From JBOGEN01 sp050743265 (GTDB lineage Bacteria > Actinomycetota > Actinomycetes > JBOGEN01): DNA of 25,895 bases. A program made the translations under genes and the position numbers. Under the pieces are notes generated by a model. It saw only the letters and a program-made list of their open reading frames with translations. It ran no database searches and was not told the origin of the DNA. Shown one piece after another: positions 13,842 through 21,457 of the stretch; position 1 is the stretch's first letter, and every line of letters begins with the position of its first letter. The stretch lies in assembly GCA_050743265.1 (NCBI GenBank), contig JBOGEN010000072.1, positions 1 to 25,895 of the forward strand, read 5' to 3'.

Positions 13842-15182
13842 GTGTTCGAGTCCGTCCTCGTGGCCAACCGGGGCGAGATCGCGCGGCGGGTGATCCGTAC
13901 CGCCCAGCGCATGGGGCTCCGCGCCGTGGCCGTGCACTCGGAGGTGGACAGCGGGCTGCCGTACGTGGACGAGGCCGACGAGGCCGTGCTGATCGGGCCG
14001 GCCGCCCCCGCGGAGAGCTACCTCGACACCGACGCCGTGCTCGAGGCCGCGCGGCGCTCCGGGGCGGACGCGGTGCACCCGGGGTACGGGTTCCTGTCCG
14101 AGAGCGCGGAGTTCGCCCGCCAGGTCCAGGACGCCGGCCTGGTCTGGGTCGGCCCGGCCCCCGAGTCGATCGCGCGGATGGGCGACAAGGTCAGCGCGCG
14201 CAACCTCATGGCGGAGGCCGGCGTGCCCGTTGCCGCGGGCACTCCGGACCCGGTCCACGACGTCGGGACCGCGGTCACCGCGGCGGACAAGATCGGCTAC
14301 CCGCTCATGGTCAAGGCAGCCGCCGGAGGCGGCGGCATCGGCATGGGGGTCGCGACGGACGAGGACGGCCTGCGTGCCGCCTTCGAGACGGCCCGCTCCC
14401 GGGCGGAGCGCTTCTTCGGCGACCCGGCCGTCCTGCTCGAGAGGTACGTGACCTCGGCGCGGCACGTGGAGGTCCAGATCATCGGCCTGGCGGACGGGCG
14501 GGTGGTGGCCCTCGGAGAGCGGGACTGCTCCGTGCAGCGACGCCACCAGAAGGTCGCCGAGGAGTCGCCCTCGCCCGGAGTGTCCCCCGAGCTGCGCGCC
14601 CGCATGATCGACGCGGCGGTCCGCGCCGGAGAGGCCGTGGACTACGAGAACGCGGGCACCGTCGAGTTCCTCGTCGACAGGTCGCGCCCCGGGGAGTTCT
14701 TCTTCCTCGAGATGAACACGCGGCTCCAGGTCGAGCACCCGGTCACCGAGCTGGTCACCGGCATCGACCTCGTCGAGCAGCAGCTCCTCGTCGCGGCCGG
14801 CGAGCCCCCGTCGTTCGACCCGGCCGCTGTTGCCCCCTCGGGCCACGCCCTCGAGCTGCGGGTGTACGCCGAGGACCCGGTGCGCTTCCTGCCCGGCCCC
14901 GGCAAGATCACCGAGTGGGACGAGCCCCACGGGCCCGGGGTCCGGGTCGACTCCGGATACCGGGCGGGCAACACCGTGACCCCGCACTACGACCCGCTGC
15001 TCGCCAAGCTGTGCGTCCACGGCCCGGACCGCGCCGCGGCCCTGGAGGGAGCCCGGGCCGCAGTGGCCGGCTTCGGCCTTGCCGGACCGAGGCACAACCT
15101 GCCCTTCTTCACCGAGCTGCTGGGCAACCCGGAGTTCGTCGCGGGGGACTACGACACGGGCCTCGTCACCCGGATGCGCTAG
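13842..15182 (+). CDS. Stand-alone biotin carboxylase subunit (AccC-like)
   Basis: A 446-aa ATP-grasp enzyme that carboxylates biotin with bicarbonate and ATP. It starts FESVLVANRGEIARRVIRTA (biotin carboxylase N-domain). It has the HPGYGFLSE motif, a Gly-rich lid GGGGIGMG (Ile and Gly where many family members have Arg and Arg/Lys), ERDCSVQRRHQKVAEESPSP, and the catalytic EMNTRLQVEHPVTE. The C-terminal domain ends at about residue 440 with no lipoyl domain. It is therefore the split type, unlike the fused 590-660 aa AccA subunits of actinobacteria. GTG 13842 has AAGGAGG 8 nt upstream. A biotin carrier gene follows 96 nt downstream. No carboxyltransferase gene is in the window, so the acyl-CoA substrate is unknown. 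Confidence 0.92.
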   Translation: MFESVLVANRGEIARRVIRTAQRMGLRAVAVHSEVDSGLPYVDEADEAVLIGPAAPAESYLDTDAVLEAARRSGADAVHPGYGFLSESAEFARQVQDAGLVWVGPAPESIARMGDKVSARNLMAEAGVPVAAGTPDPVHDVGTAVTAADKIGYPLMVKAAAGGGGIGMGVATDEDGLRAAFETARSRAERFFGDPAVLLERYVTSARHVEVQIIGLADGRVVALGERDCSVQRRHQKVAEESPSPGVSPELRARMIDAAVRAGEAVDYENAGTVEFLVDRSRPGEFFFLEMNTRLQVEHPVTELVTGIDLVEQQLLVAAGEPPSFDPAAVAPSGHALELRVYAEDPVRFLPGPGKITEWDEPHGPGVRVDSGYRAGNTVTPHYDPLLAKLCVHGPDRAAALEGARAAVAGFGLAGPRHNLPFFTELLGNPEFVAGDYDTGLVTRMR

Positions 15183-15226
15183 CCGGTCCGTCCCGTGTGC
15201 GTGGTTTGATGCCGCCCGTCCGTTGT

Positions 15227-15269
15227 GTGAGCGAAGGTTGCGTGAGCGAAGGTTTGCGTGAGCGAAGGG
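15227..15269 (+). repeat. Three tandem GTGAGCGAAGG repeats upstream of the biotin carrier gene
   Basis: GTGAGCGAAGG occurs at 15227-15237, 15242-15252 and 15258-15268, with periods of 15 and 16 nt and TTGC/TTTGC linkers. The last copy ends 10 nt before the carrier start codon, and its GGGAG doubles as the ribosome site. Confidence 0.85.
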
Positions 15270-15278
15270 AGCCCCTGA

Positions 15279-15494
15279 GTGGCCGAGGAAGTCCGGGCCG
15301 AGATGGTGGCCAATGTGTGGAAGGTCGTGGTCTCCCAGGGCGACGCTGTCACCGAAGGGGACACCCTCGTGATCCTCGAGTCGATGAAGATGGAGATCCC
15401 CGTCCTGTCCGAGCACTCCGGCGCCGTCACCGACCTGCGGGTCGCCGAGGGTGACGTCGTGCAGGAGGGGGACGTGATCGTGATCATCGGCTGA
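15279..15494 (+). CDS. Small biotin/lipoyl carrier protein (TB7.3-like BCCP)
   Basis: A 71-aa single-domain biotinyl carrier. The biotinylation site is Lys37 in ESMKMEIPV, flanked by the two-fold-symmetric Gly turns QGDAVTEGD and EGDVVQEGD. Compared with E. coli AccB it lacks the Pro/Ala linker and thumb, as in mycobacterial TB7.3 (Rv3221c), which has the same neighbourhood. The carrier would shuttle carboxybiotin between the adjacent biotin carboxylase and an unseen carboxyltransferase. GTG 15279 overlaps the stop of a 6-codon mini-frame (GTG 15258 to TGA 15276-15278) formed by the last upstream repeat. Confidence 0.93.
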   Translation: MAEEVRAEMVANVWKVVVSQGDAVTEGDTLVILESMKMEIPVLSEHSGAVTDLRVAEGDVVQEGDVIVIIG

Positions 15495-15523
15495 GAATGG
15501 CTGGGATGGCGACGCGGAAAGGG

Positions 15524-15551
15524 TCAAGCCCTCCGGCCGGCCCGCCGAAAC
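15524..15551 (+). promoter_or_regulatory. FliA (sigma-28)-like promoter of pilT
   Basis: TCAAG (15524-15528) and GCCGAAAC (15544-15551) resemble the flagellar-sigma consensus TAAA-N15-GCCGATAA with a spacer of 15-16 nt. The GTG start follows 7 nt after the -10, which is where the transcript would begin. Confidence 0.5.
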
Positions 15552-15558
15552 AGACTTC

Positions 15559-16644
15559 GTGAGTGCCTCCGTCAGCATCGAGCCGTTTCTCCGCGCCCTC
15601 GTCGAGAGTGGCGGGTCCGACCTGCACTGCAAGGTCGGATCGCCGCCGCGGGTGCGGATCGACGGACGCCTGCGCAAGCTTCAGGCTGCTCCGCTCACCT
15701 CCGAGGACACGGAGGGCATCGTCGCGTCGATTCTGCGTCCCGACCTGGCCGAGCTCTTCCGCACCACCCACGAGGCCGACTTCGCGCACTCGCTGCCCGG
15801 GGTCGGCAGGTTCCGGGTCAACGCGTTCCGCTCCCGTGGCTCGGTCGGGCTGGTGTTCCGCCAGGTGACGATCGGTGCGATCCCCCTCGACGAGCTGGGC
15901 CTGCCCGCCTCGGTGGCTGCTTTGGCGCTCGAACCCCGGGGCCTGGTCCTCGTGACCGGGCCGACCGGGTCGGGCAAGACCACCACGCTGGCCGGCATGA
16001 TCGACCACATCAACAGCAATCGCGAGGTCCACGTCGTCACGATCGAGGACCCGATCGAGGTCGTCCACGCGGACCGGCTGGCCATGATCAACCAGCGTGA
16101 GGTGCGGGTCGACACGGGGGACTTCCAGGTGGCCCTCCGCGCGGCGATGCGCCAGGACCCTGACGTGATCCTCGTTGGCGAGATGCGGGACACCGAGACC
16201 GTCAAGGCCGCCCTCTCCGCGGCCGAGACCGGCCACTTCGTGATGTCGACCCTGCACACCACGAACGCGCAGGAGACCGTCAACCGCGTGATCGACTTCT
16301 TCCCCCCGCACGAGCAGCAGCAGGTACGCCTCGGGCTCGCCGGCTCCCTGCGCGGGATCGTCTGCCAGCGCCTCGTACCCCGGGCCGACGGCAACGGCCG
16401 CGCCGTGGTCATGGAGATCTGCGTCAACACCGGCCGCGTCGCAGGGGCGATCGCCGACGGGAGCAAGACCAGCTCGATCACCCAGCTCGTCAAGGAGGGC
16501 AGCTTCTACGGGATGCAGACCTTCGACCAGCACCTCGTGACCCTGGTCAGCCAGGGCGTGGTCACCCTGGAGGCCGCCACGGCCACGTCGAGCAACCCGC
16601 ATGACCTGGGCGTCGAGCTGCGCCGCCTCGGCCTCGTCGCCTGA
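15559..16644 (+). CDS. pilT: Type IV pilus retraction ATPase (PilT family)
   Basis: The 361-aa length and motifs match PilT rather than the longer PilB/GspE assembly ATPases. The N-terminal domain contains SGGSDLHCKVGSPPRVRIDGRL, as in classical PilT. Walker A is GPTGSGKTTT with Lys140, the Asp box is VVTIEDPIE, Walker B is DVILVGEMRD, and the His box is STLHTTNA. The C-terminus contains ITQLVKEG ... GMQTFDQHL, another PilT hallmark. It would power pilus disassembly and twitching motility at the inner face of the membrane. No other pilus gene is nearby. The GTG start has no ribosome site and follows a FliA-like promoter, suggesting a leaderless, motility-linked transcript. Confidence 0.93.
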   Translation: MSASVSIEPFLRALVESGGSDLHCKVGSPPRVRIDGRLRKLQAAPLTSEDTEGIVASILRPDLAELFRTTHEADFAHSLPGVGRFRVNAFRSRGSVGLVFRQVTIGAIPLDELGLPASVAALALEPRGLVLVTGPTGSGKTTTLAGMIDHINSNREVHVVTIEDPIEVVHADRLAMINQREVRVDTGDFQVALRAAMRQDPDVILVGEMRDTETVKAALSAAETGHFVMSTLHTTNAQETVNRVIDFFPPHEQQQVRLGLAGSLRGIVCQRLVPRADGNGRAVVMEICVNTGRVAGAIADGSKTSSITQLVKEGSFYGMQTFDQHLVTLVSQGVVTLEAATATSSNPHDLGVELRRLGLVA

Positions 16645-16699
16645 CGCGCCCCGGGACAGGCGCTTACCCGGCGTGAACGACCGGTCACCCCACAGCACA

Positions 16700-16719
16700 C
16701 ATCCGCGCCACGCCGGATG
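16700..16719 (+). terminator. Hairpin after pilT
   Basis: CATCCG (16700-16705) and CGGATG (16714-16719) form a 6-bp inverted repeat with an 8-nt loop, 56 nt after the pilT stop. A terminator role is possible; no T-run follows. Confidence 0.35.
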
Positions 16720-16759
16720 CGAACGGCCCCGCCTGCCCGGCGACGGCGCCCATCGTGCC

Positions 16760-16765
16760 TAGGTT
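16760..16765 (+). promoter_or_regulatory. -10 element of a leaderless transcript (TAGGTT)
   Basis: TAGGTT fits TANNNT; the ATG at 16772 follows 6 nt later with no ribosome site, so the start codon is probably at or next to +1. Confidence 0.55.
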
Positions 16766-16771
16766 GTGGGC

Positions 16772-17167
16772 ATGGCACTGCAGCTCCGTCTCTCGGGTCG
16801 GCTCACCGCCGAGGTGGGCGAACGGGACACGGCCCCCGCGAACGGCAGTGGGGACGTGCCCATGCTCGCCACCTCACGACTGCTCTCCTTCGCCGAGGCG
16901 GCCTGCTGCCGGGCGGTGGAGGGGCACCTCGAACCCGGTCAGACCACCGTCGGGACCCGCGTCCAGCTCGAGCACCGGTTGGCCAGCCCCCAGGGCACCC
17001 GGCTGACCGTCCAGGCGACCTTGGCCCACCTCGACGGTCGCAGCCTTCGCTTCGAGGTCCTCGCGGAGGACGAGCAGGGGCGGCTGGTCGGGCATGGTCA
17101 GGTGACCCGCCTCGTGGTCAACAGGGACAGGTTCTTGGAGCGTGCCTCTCACAGCGACATCGCGTAG
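16772..17167 (+). CDS. Hotdog-fold thioesterase (FlK-like)
   Basis: A 131-aa single-domain protein. The order of elements fits the hotdog fold of the fluoroacetyl-CoA thioesterase (FlK) group: a first strand LQLRLSGRLTAEVGERD, then the long central helix PMLATSRLLSFAEAACCRAVEG with Thr and Glu, then TVGTRVQLEHRLASPQGTRLTVQATLAHLDGRSLRFEVLA strands with a His, and GQVTRLVVNRDRF. FlK uses a Thr-Glu-His triad, and candidates for all three residues are visible here. The physiological substrate is probably an acyl-CoA. ATG 16772 is supported by TAGGTT at the right distance; GTG 16766 is an alternative. Its last 19 nt overlap the convergent GNAT gene. Confidence 0.82.
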   Translation: MALQLRLSGRLTAEVGERDTAPANGSGDVPMLATSRLLSFAEAACCRAVEGHLEPGQTTVGTRVQLEHRLASPQGTRLTVQATLAHLDGRSLRFEVLAEDEQGRLVGHGQVTRLVVNRDRFLERASHSDIA

Positions 17168-17691
17168 GCGATCAGCCAGACGTCCTGCACGCCCCAGTCA
17201 CGCTCGGGCAGCCGGGTGAACCCGAGCCGCTCGTACAGTGCGTGCGCCGCGGACATCGAGGGCAGGGTGGACAGGACGATCCGGTCCCGCCCCAGCGCGC
17301 GGGCCCGTGCCACGCACGCCCGCACGAGCGCCTCGCCGATGCCGCGCCGTCGGGCGTCGGGGGAGACGGCGAGCATCCGGAACTCGGCCTCACCGTCGCG
17401 GGCCACCTCGGCGTACGCGGTGCCGGACGTGCAGAAGGTGACGGTGCCGAGGAGCTGGTCGGTGACCGGGTCGACAGCCACCACGAGGTCTGCGTGCGCC
17501 GCACGCCGGGCGGCGTCGGCGAGGACGGGCACGTACCCCTCGTCGCCGGTGAGCAGACGGTCGGCCATGTACGCGGTCACCGTGAGCTCCCCGACCGCCT
17601 CGAGCTCGTCCTCGCGGGCGGGGCGGACGAGGACGGCGGCGACGCCGTCGCGGAGCGGGTCGGCAGCGGGCCACTGCTCCACTGGGGTCAC
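17149..17691 (-). CDS. GNAT-family N-acetyltransferase
   Basis: A 180-aa acetyl-CoA-dependent acetyltransferase. Strand beta4 and motif A are EFRMLAVSPDARRRGIGEALVRACVARARALG, with the CoA-pyrophosphate loop RRRGIG. Motif B is VLSTLPSMSAAHALYERLGFTRLPERD. The acceptor (small molecule or protein) cannot be told from sequence. The GTG start overlaps the stop codon of the ThDP enzyme by 4 nt (GTGA), so translation is coupled to that gene. Its 3' end overlaps the convergent thioesterase gene by 19 nt. Confidence 0.92.
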   Translation of the reverse strand: MTPVEQWPAADPLRDGVAAVLVRPAREDELEAVGELTVTAYMADRLLTGDEGYVPVLADAARRAAHADLVVAVDPVTDQLLGTVTFCTSGTAYAEVARDGEAEFRMLAVSPDARRRGIGEALVRACVARARALGRDRIVLSTLPSMSAAHALYERLGFTRLPERDWGVQDVWLIAYAMSL

Positions 17692-19358
17692 ACCCCCGTC
17701 GTCGTCCGCGGGTAGGCGACCTCGGGGTCGGTCACCACGTTCACCAGGTACGGGACACCGGAGGCGAAGGCACGGTCCAGCGCGGGGCCGATGTCACCAG
17801 GACGGGACACGGTCTCGCCGGCACCGCCGAGCGCCCGCACCACCTCGTCGTACCGCGTGCCCGGGGCGAGGTCGGCGGCCACGTCGTACCCGTAGAGGAA
17901 GCGCATCGGGTGCTTCTCCAGGCCCCACGCGCCGTTGTTGCCGCACACCATCACCACCGGGAGCCCGTGGCGCACCAGGGTGTCGACGTCCATGAGGGAG
18001 AAGCCGGCGGCCCCGTCGCCGAGCAGCAGCACGACCTGGGCGGACGGGTGCGTCAGACGCGCCGCGATCGCGTACCCCGCGCCGGTGCCGAGGCACCCGT
18101 ACGGGCCGGGGTCGAGCCACTGCCCGGGACGTCCGGGCTCGACGAAGCGTCCGGCGAACGAGACGAAGTCGCCGCCGTCCCCGATCACGACCGCGTCGTC
18201 GTCGAGGCGGCGCAGCAGCTCGCCGTAGATGCGCGCCGGGTGGACGGGGTCGGCGTCGGCGGCCAGCAGCTCCGCGTCCGCGGCCACGGTGGCCCGTGCG
18301 GTGTCACGCAGCTCGGCGCACCAGTCCGCGAACGGGGCGCGGCGGCTCTCCGCCCCGGCGTACGCCTCCACGAGCCCGTCCAGGACGGCGGTGAGGTCGC
18401 CCGTGGCGGAGCCGACGACGTCGACGTGAGCAGCCAGCTGGCCGGGAGAGTCGGCGAGCTGGACGACCTTGGCCGGCTCGGCACCGCCCTTGCCACCGAA
18501 CTGCCCGTACCCCAGCCGGAAGTCGAGCGGCGCCCCGGCCACGAGCACGAGGTCGGCCTGGCCGAAGGCCCGCGACCGCGCCCGGGTCACCAGCAGGTCG
18601 TGCCCGGCCGGGACGACCCCCCGGCCCTGCCCGTTCGCGACGACCGGGAGGCCGAGGGCCTCGGCGGCACGCCGGGCGGCGTCCTCGGCGCCGTCCGTCC
18701 ACACGTCCGACCCGAGGACGAGTACCGGGCGGCTCGCTCCCGCCAGCAGCTTGGCCACGCTCTGCAGGTCGTCGGGGCTGGCTTCCCGGCCGGGGGGCCG
18801 CTGCGGCGCCGGCACGTCGACCTCGGCGCGGCTGTAGAGCTGGTCCATCGGCACGTCGAGGAAGACGGGTCCGCGGTGCGGCCGGGTCGCCACCGCCAGG
18901 GCGTGCGCCACCTCCTCGGCGAGGTCCGCGACGTCGGACACCGTCGCCGCGTGCTTCGTGACCGGCGCGAGCAGTGGCGGGTGGTCGAGCTCCTGCAGGC
19001 TCCCCGTCCCCCAGCGGAAGCCCGGGGCGCGACCGCCGACCACCAGCAGCGGCGACCCGTTGAAGTGTGCGGTGGCCACGGCCGAGACGCCGTTCGTCAC
19101 GCCGGGACCGGCGGTGAGCACGGCGAGGCCGGGAGTACGGGTGAGCTTGGCGGTGGCCTCGGCGGCGAAGACCGCGCTCTGCTCGTGCCGGACGTCGACG
19201 ATGCGGGTCGCCGGCTCAGTGTCTGTCGGCTTCACCGCGGCGTCGTACAGGGGGAAGACGTGGGCGCCGGACAGGGTGAACAGCGTGTCCACGCCGAACT
19301 CGTGCGCCACCGCCAGGGCGAGGTGGCCGCCGTGTCCCTCGAGCCGCCGCGGTGCCAC
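17688..19358 (-). CDS. Acetolactate-synthase-like ThDP-dependent enzyme
   Basis: A 556-aa three-domain ThDP enzyme. The Pyr domain has the catalytic Glu in VRHEQSAVFAAEA and the GPGVTNGVSAVA loop. The central domain is Rossmann-like (RPVLVLGSDVW ... GLPVVANGQGRG). The PP domain has GCLGTGAGYAIA and the diphosphate motif GDGAAGFSLMDVDTLVRHG ... CGNNGAWG. The length and motifs resemble the IlvG-like mycobacterial paralogues and oxalyl-CoA-decarboxylase relatives. No regulatory subunit (IlvN) follows, so a role outside branched-chain synthesis is likely. GTG 19358 has AGGAGG upstream. A longer frame to 19505 would run through a terminator hairpin and is rejected. A -10-like TAGGTT lies at 19427-19432. 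Confidence 0.88.
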   Translation of the reverse strand: MAPRRLEGHGGHLALAVAHEFGVDTLFTLSGAHVFPLYDAAVKPTDTEPATRIVDVRHEQSAVFAAEATAKLTRTPGLAVLTAGPGVTNGVSAVATAHFNGSPLLVVGGRAPGFRWGTGSLQELDHPPLLAPVTKHAATVSDVADLAEEVAHALAVATRPHRGPVFLDVPMDQLYSRAEVDVPAPQRPPGREASPDDLQSVAKLLAGASRPVLVLGSDVWTDGAEDAARRAAEALGLPVVANGQGRGVVPAGHDLLVTRARSRAFGQADLVLVAGAPLDFRLGYGQFGGKGGAEPAKVVQLADSPGQLAAHVDVVGSATGDLTAVLDGLVEAYAGAESRRAPFADWCAELRDTARATVAADAELLAADADPVHPARIYGELLRRLDDDAVVIGDGGDFVSFAGRFVEPGRPGQWLDPGPYGCLGTGAGYAIAARLTHPSAQVVLLLGDGAAGFSLMDVDTLVRHGLPVVMVCGNNGAWGLEKHPMRFLYGYDVAADLAPGTRYDEVVRALGGAGETVSRPGDIGPALDRAFASGVPYLVNVVTDPEVAYPRTTTGV

Positions 19359-19426
19359 CTGGCCCCTCCTCTCCAGCGGGTACGGGCCGCGGGGCCACAC
19401 CACGCCGGTCGCTGGTCGTGTGCGCG

Positions 19427-19432
19427 AACCTA
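19427..19432 (-). promoter_or_regulatory. Candidate -10 of the ThDP-enzyme gene (TAGGTT)
   Basis: Minus-strand TAGGTT fits TANNNT and lies between the symporter terminator hairpin and the GTG start at 19358. It would give a leader of about 60 nt that includes the AGGAGG ribosome site. Confidence 0.45.
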
Positions 19433-19447
19433 GCACCGGGCGTACGA

Positions 19448-19485
19448 GGGGCCGGGCGCCCGCCTGTGGCGCGGCGCCCGGCCCC
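19448..19485 (-). terminator. Strong GC stem-loop after the symporter gene
   Basis: GGGGCCGGGCGCC (19448-19460) pairs perfectly with GGCGCCCGGCCCC (19473-19485). Inside the loop CGCC-TGT-GGCG adds four pairs, with one unpaired C. It lies 75 nt after the symporter stop and before the ThDP promoter. A second imperfect dyad around GGGCCATGGCCC (19498-19509) precedes it on the minus strand. Confidence 0.7.
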
Positions 19486-19559
19486 CAATCACCGTCCGGG
19501 GCCATGGCCCGGGGCCACGGTCCGGCACCAGCGTGGGCGCCATCCCGGAGGCCGGCCGG

Positions 19560-21206
19560 TCAGCGGAGGGGCTGCCCGGAACCCTCCTCTGCGGCGTCCT
19601 GCCCCGCGGAGACGGGCGCGGCGCCCACAACGGCGTCACCGGCCTCCACGTGGTAGTCCGCCTCCTCGGTCGCGTCCTGACCCGCCGGGACGCCCGCCGC
19701 CCGGGCCAGGCCGTTGAGCACGACCGCCACCGCGACGTTGAGGATCAGCGCGAGCAGGCCGGTGTAGAGGACCCGGTCGGTGTCCACGCCGAGGTCCGAG
19801 AGGGCGAACAGCGCACCGCCGAAGTGCTCCTTGCCGGCCACCGGGTTCTCGGTGACGTAGAGCATCCACAGGCCGCTGGCCAGACCGGCGGCCCAGCCGG
19901 CCAGGAGCGCGATCCCCCGGAACCACCGCGTGTACAGCCCGAACACGAGCGCCGGCAGCGTCTGGAGGATCACGACGCCGCCGATGAGCTGCAGGTCGAT
20001 GGAGAACGCGGGGTCGAGCGCGAGGATGGCGAGCAGCGCGCCCAGCTTGACCACGAGCGAGACCAGCTTGCTCACCCGCGCCTCCTCCTGGGGGGACGCG
20101 TCGGGCCGCAGGTACTCGGAGTAGATGTTGCGGGTGAACAGGTTGGCCGCGGCGATCGACATGATCGCGGCCGGGACGAGCGCCCCGATCGCGATGGCGG
20201 AGAACGCCACCCCGGCGAACCAGTCGGGGAACATCTCGTCGTAGAGCAGCGGCACGATGGTGTTCGGGTCGGGCTCGCCGTTCGTCGTGATCGGCTCGAT
20301 GCCGGCCGCGATGGCCATGTAGCCGAGCAGTGCGAGCAGGCCAAGCACCAGCGAGTACGCGGGGAGTGCGGCCATGTTGCGCTTGATGACGTCCCGGCTG
20401 CGCGAGGCGAGCACGCCCGTCACCGAGTGCGGGTAGAGGAACAGCGCCATCGCCGAGCCCAGCGCCAGCGTCGAGTAGCCGAACGTGGCGGCGTCCGGCA
20501 TCAGGACGGCGGCGGAGGGGTTCTCGGAGGAGGCGAACGCCTTCTCCGCGGTGGAGAAGATGTCGCCCCAGCCGCCGAGCTTCGCGGGGATCACGATGAC
20601 CGCCGCGATGACCACGACGTAGATGAGGATGTCCTTGACGAACGCGATTAGCGCCGGTGCCCGCAGGCCGGACTGGTAGGTGTACGCGGCGAGGATCACG
20701 AACGCGGTGATCAGCGGCCAGTGGCCGTGCACGCCGATCGTCTTGAGCACTGCCTCGATGCCGACGAGCTGCAGCGCGATGTACGGCATGGTCGCGACGA
20801 TGCCGGTGACCGCGACCGCGAGAGCGAGCGTGGGGGAGCCGTGCCGCCCGCGGACGAAGTCGGCCGGGGTGACGTACCCGTGCCGGTGGGACACCGACCA
20901 CAGCCGCGGCGCGACGAGGAAGACCAGCGGGTACACGACGATCGTGTAGGGGACGGCGAAGAAGCCGATCGCGCCCGCCCCGAAGATCAGCGCGGGGACC
21001 GCGACGAACGTGTACGCGGTGTAGAGGTCGCCGCCGATGAGGAACCAGGTGATCCAGGCGCCGAAGTTACGTCCGCCCAGGCCCCACTCGTCAAGGTGGT
21101 CGAGACTCTCGGCGCGACGCCAGCGGGCCGCGACGAACCCCAGGACGGTGACGAGCGTGAAGAAGAAGACGAAGATGATCAGCTCGACGGTCTTGACGTC
21201 CTCCAT
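19560..21206 (-). CDS. Monocarboxylate/sodium:solute symporter (MctC-like)
   Basis: A 548-aa SSF-family (sodium:solute symporter) permease with about 13 helices. The first helix is VELIIFVFFFTLVTVLGFVAAR. Family landmarks are GGRNFGAWITWFLIGGDLYTAYTF, GSAMALFLYPHSVTGVLASRS, and AIGALVPAAIMSIAAANLFTRNIY, a region that resembles the Na+ site of SSF proteins. The length is close to that of C. glutamicum MctC, which takes up pyruvate, acetate and propionate, and the small DUF3311 partner gene upstream is shared with that system. The C-terminal 40 residues are acidic and cytoplasmic. ATG 21206 overlaps the partner stop (TGATG); GTG 21209 is an equal alternative. A Crp/GlxR-like site lies upstream of the pair. 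Confidence 0.92.
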   Translation of the reverse strand: MEDVKTVELIIFVFFFTLVTVLGFVAARWRRAESLDHLDEWGLGGRNFGAWITWFLIGGDLYTAYTFVAVPALIFGAGAIGFFAVPYTIVVYPLVFLVAPRLWSVSHRHGYVTPADFVRGRHGSPTLALAVAVTGIVATMPYIALQLVGIEAVLKTIGVHGHWPLITAFVILAAYTYQSGLRAPALIAFVKDILIYVVVIAAVIVIPAKLGGWGDIFSTAEKAFASSENPSAAVLMPDAATFGYSTLALGSAMALFLYPHSVTGVLASRSRDVIKRNMAALPAYSLVLGLLALLGYMAIAAGIEPITTNGEPDPNTIVPLLYDEMFPDWFAGVAFSAIAIGALVPAAIMSIAAANLFTRNIYSEYLRPDASPQEEARVSKLVSLVVKLGALLAILALDPAFSIDLQLIGGVVILQTLPALVFGLYTRWFRGIALLAGWAAGLASGLWMLYVTENPVAGKEHFGGALFALSDLGVDTDRVLYTGLLALILNVAVAVVLNGLARAAGVPAGQDATEEADYHVEAGDAVVGAAPVSAGQDAAEEGSGQPLR

Positions 21207-21457
21207 CACCGTTCACCCCGCGTCGCCCGGTAGACGATGAGGGTGCAGAGGACGCCGACCCCGATCGACGCCAGCTGGAACCAGTAGAAGAAGGGGACCC
21301 CGGCCAGCTCGGGATCGTTGCGGTTGTAGATCCACGGCGACAGGCAGATCACCAGCGGGACGATCAGCAGCAGGTTCCACGGGGAGCGGTTGACGTGACG
21401 GCGGGTCGCCGTCTCGATGCTCTCCGCACGCGGTGGCTCGGGATTGGGGTGGGACAC
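21206..21457 (-). CDS. DUF3311 small membrane protein, symporter partner
   Basis: An 83-aa protein with two hydrophobic helices, NLLLIVPLVICLSPWIYNR and FFYWFQLASIGVGVLCTLIVYRAT. The motif PWIYNRNDPELAGVPFFYWFQL is typical of DUF3311. These proteins are regularly encoded just before SSF permeases and may help fold or stabilise them. The GTG start at 21457 has TGGAGGA about 7 nt upstream. Its stop overlaps the symporter start, so the two are translationally coupled. Confidence 0.92.
   Translation of the reverse strand: MSHPNPEPPRAESIETATRRHVNRSPWNLLLIVPLVICLSPWIYNRNDPELAGVPFFYWFQLASIGVGVLCTLIVYRATRGER

Noticed and set aside
15227..15269. CRISPR-like array
   Set aside because: The three short repeats of 11 nt have 4-5 nt linkers. 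CRISPR arrays have longer repeats and spacers of about 30 nt, and no cas gene is present.
13341..15677. A 778-codon minus-strand open frame opposite the biotin carboxylase and carrier genes
   Set aside because: It is an antisense frame kept open by high GC at third positions. It has no recognisable domain, and the plus strand holds clear enzyme motifs throughout.
15484..16698. A 404-codon minus-strand frame opposite pilT
   Set aside because: It is low-complexity Arg/Gly/Asp-rich sequence without motifs, and pilT on the other strand is unambiguous.
17910..19433. A 507-codon plus-strand frame opposite the ThDP enzyme
   Set aside because: It is an antisense frame of biased composition with no domain, while the minus strand carries complete ThDP motifs.
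19359..19505. Longer ThDP-enzyme start at 19505
   Set aside because: It would translate through the 13-bp GC stem-loop and the -10 element, and the added residues do not resemble the Pyr domain.
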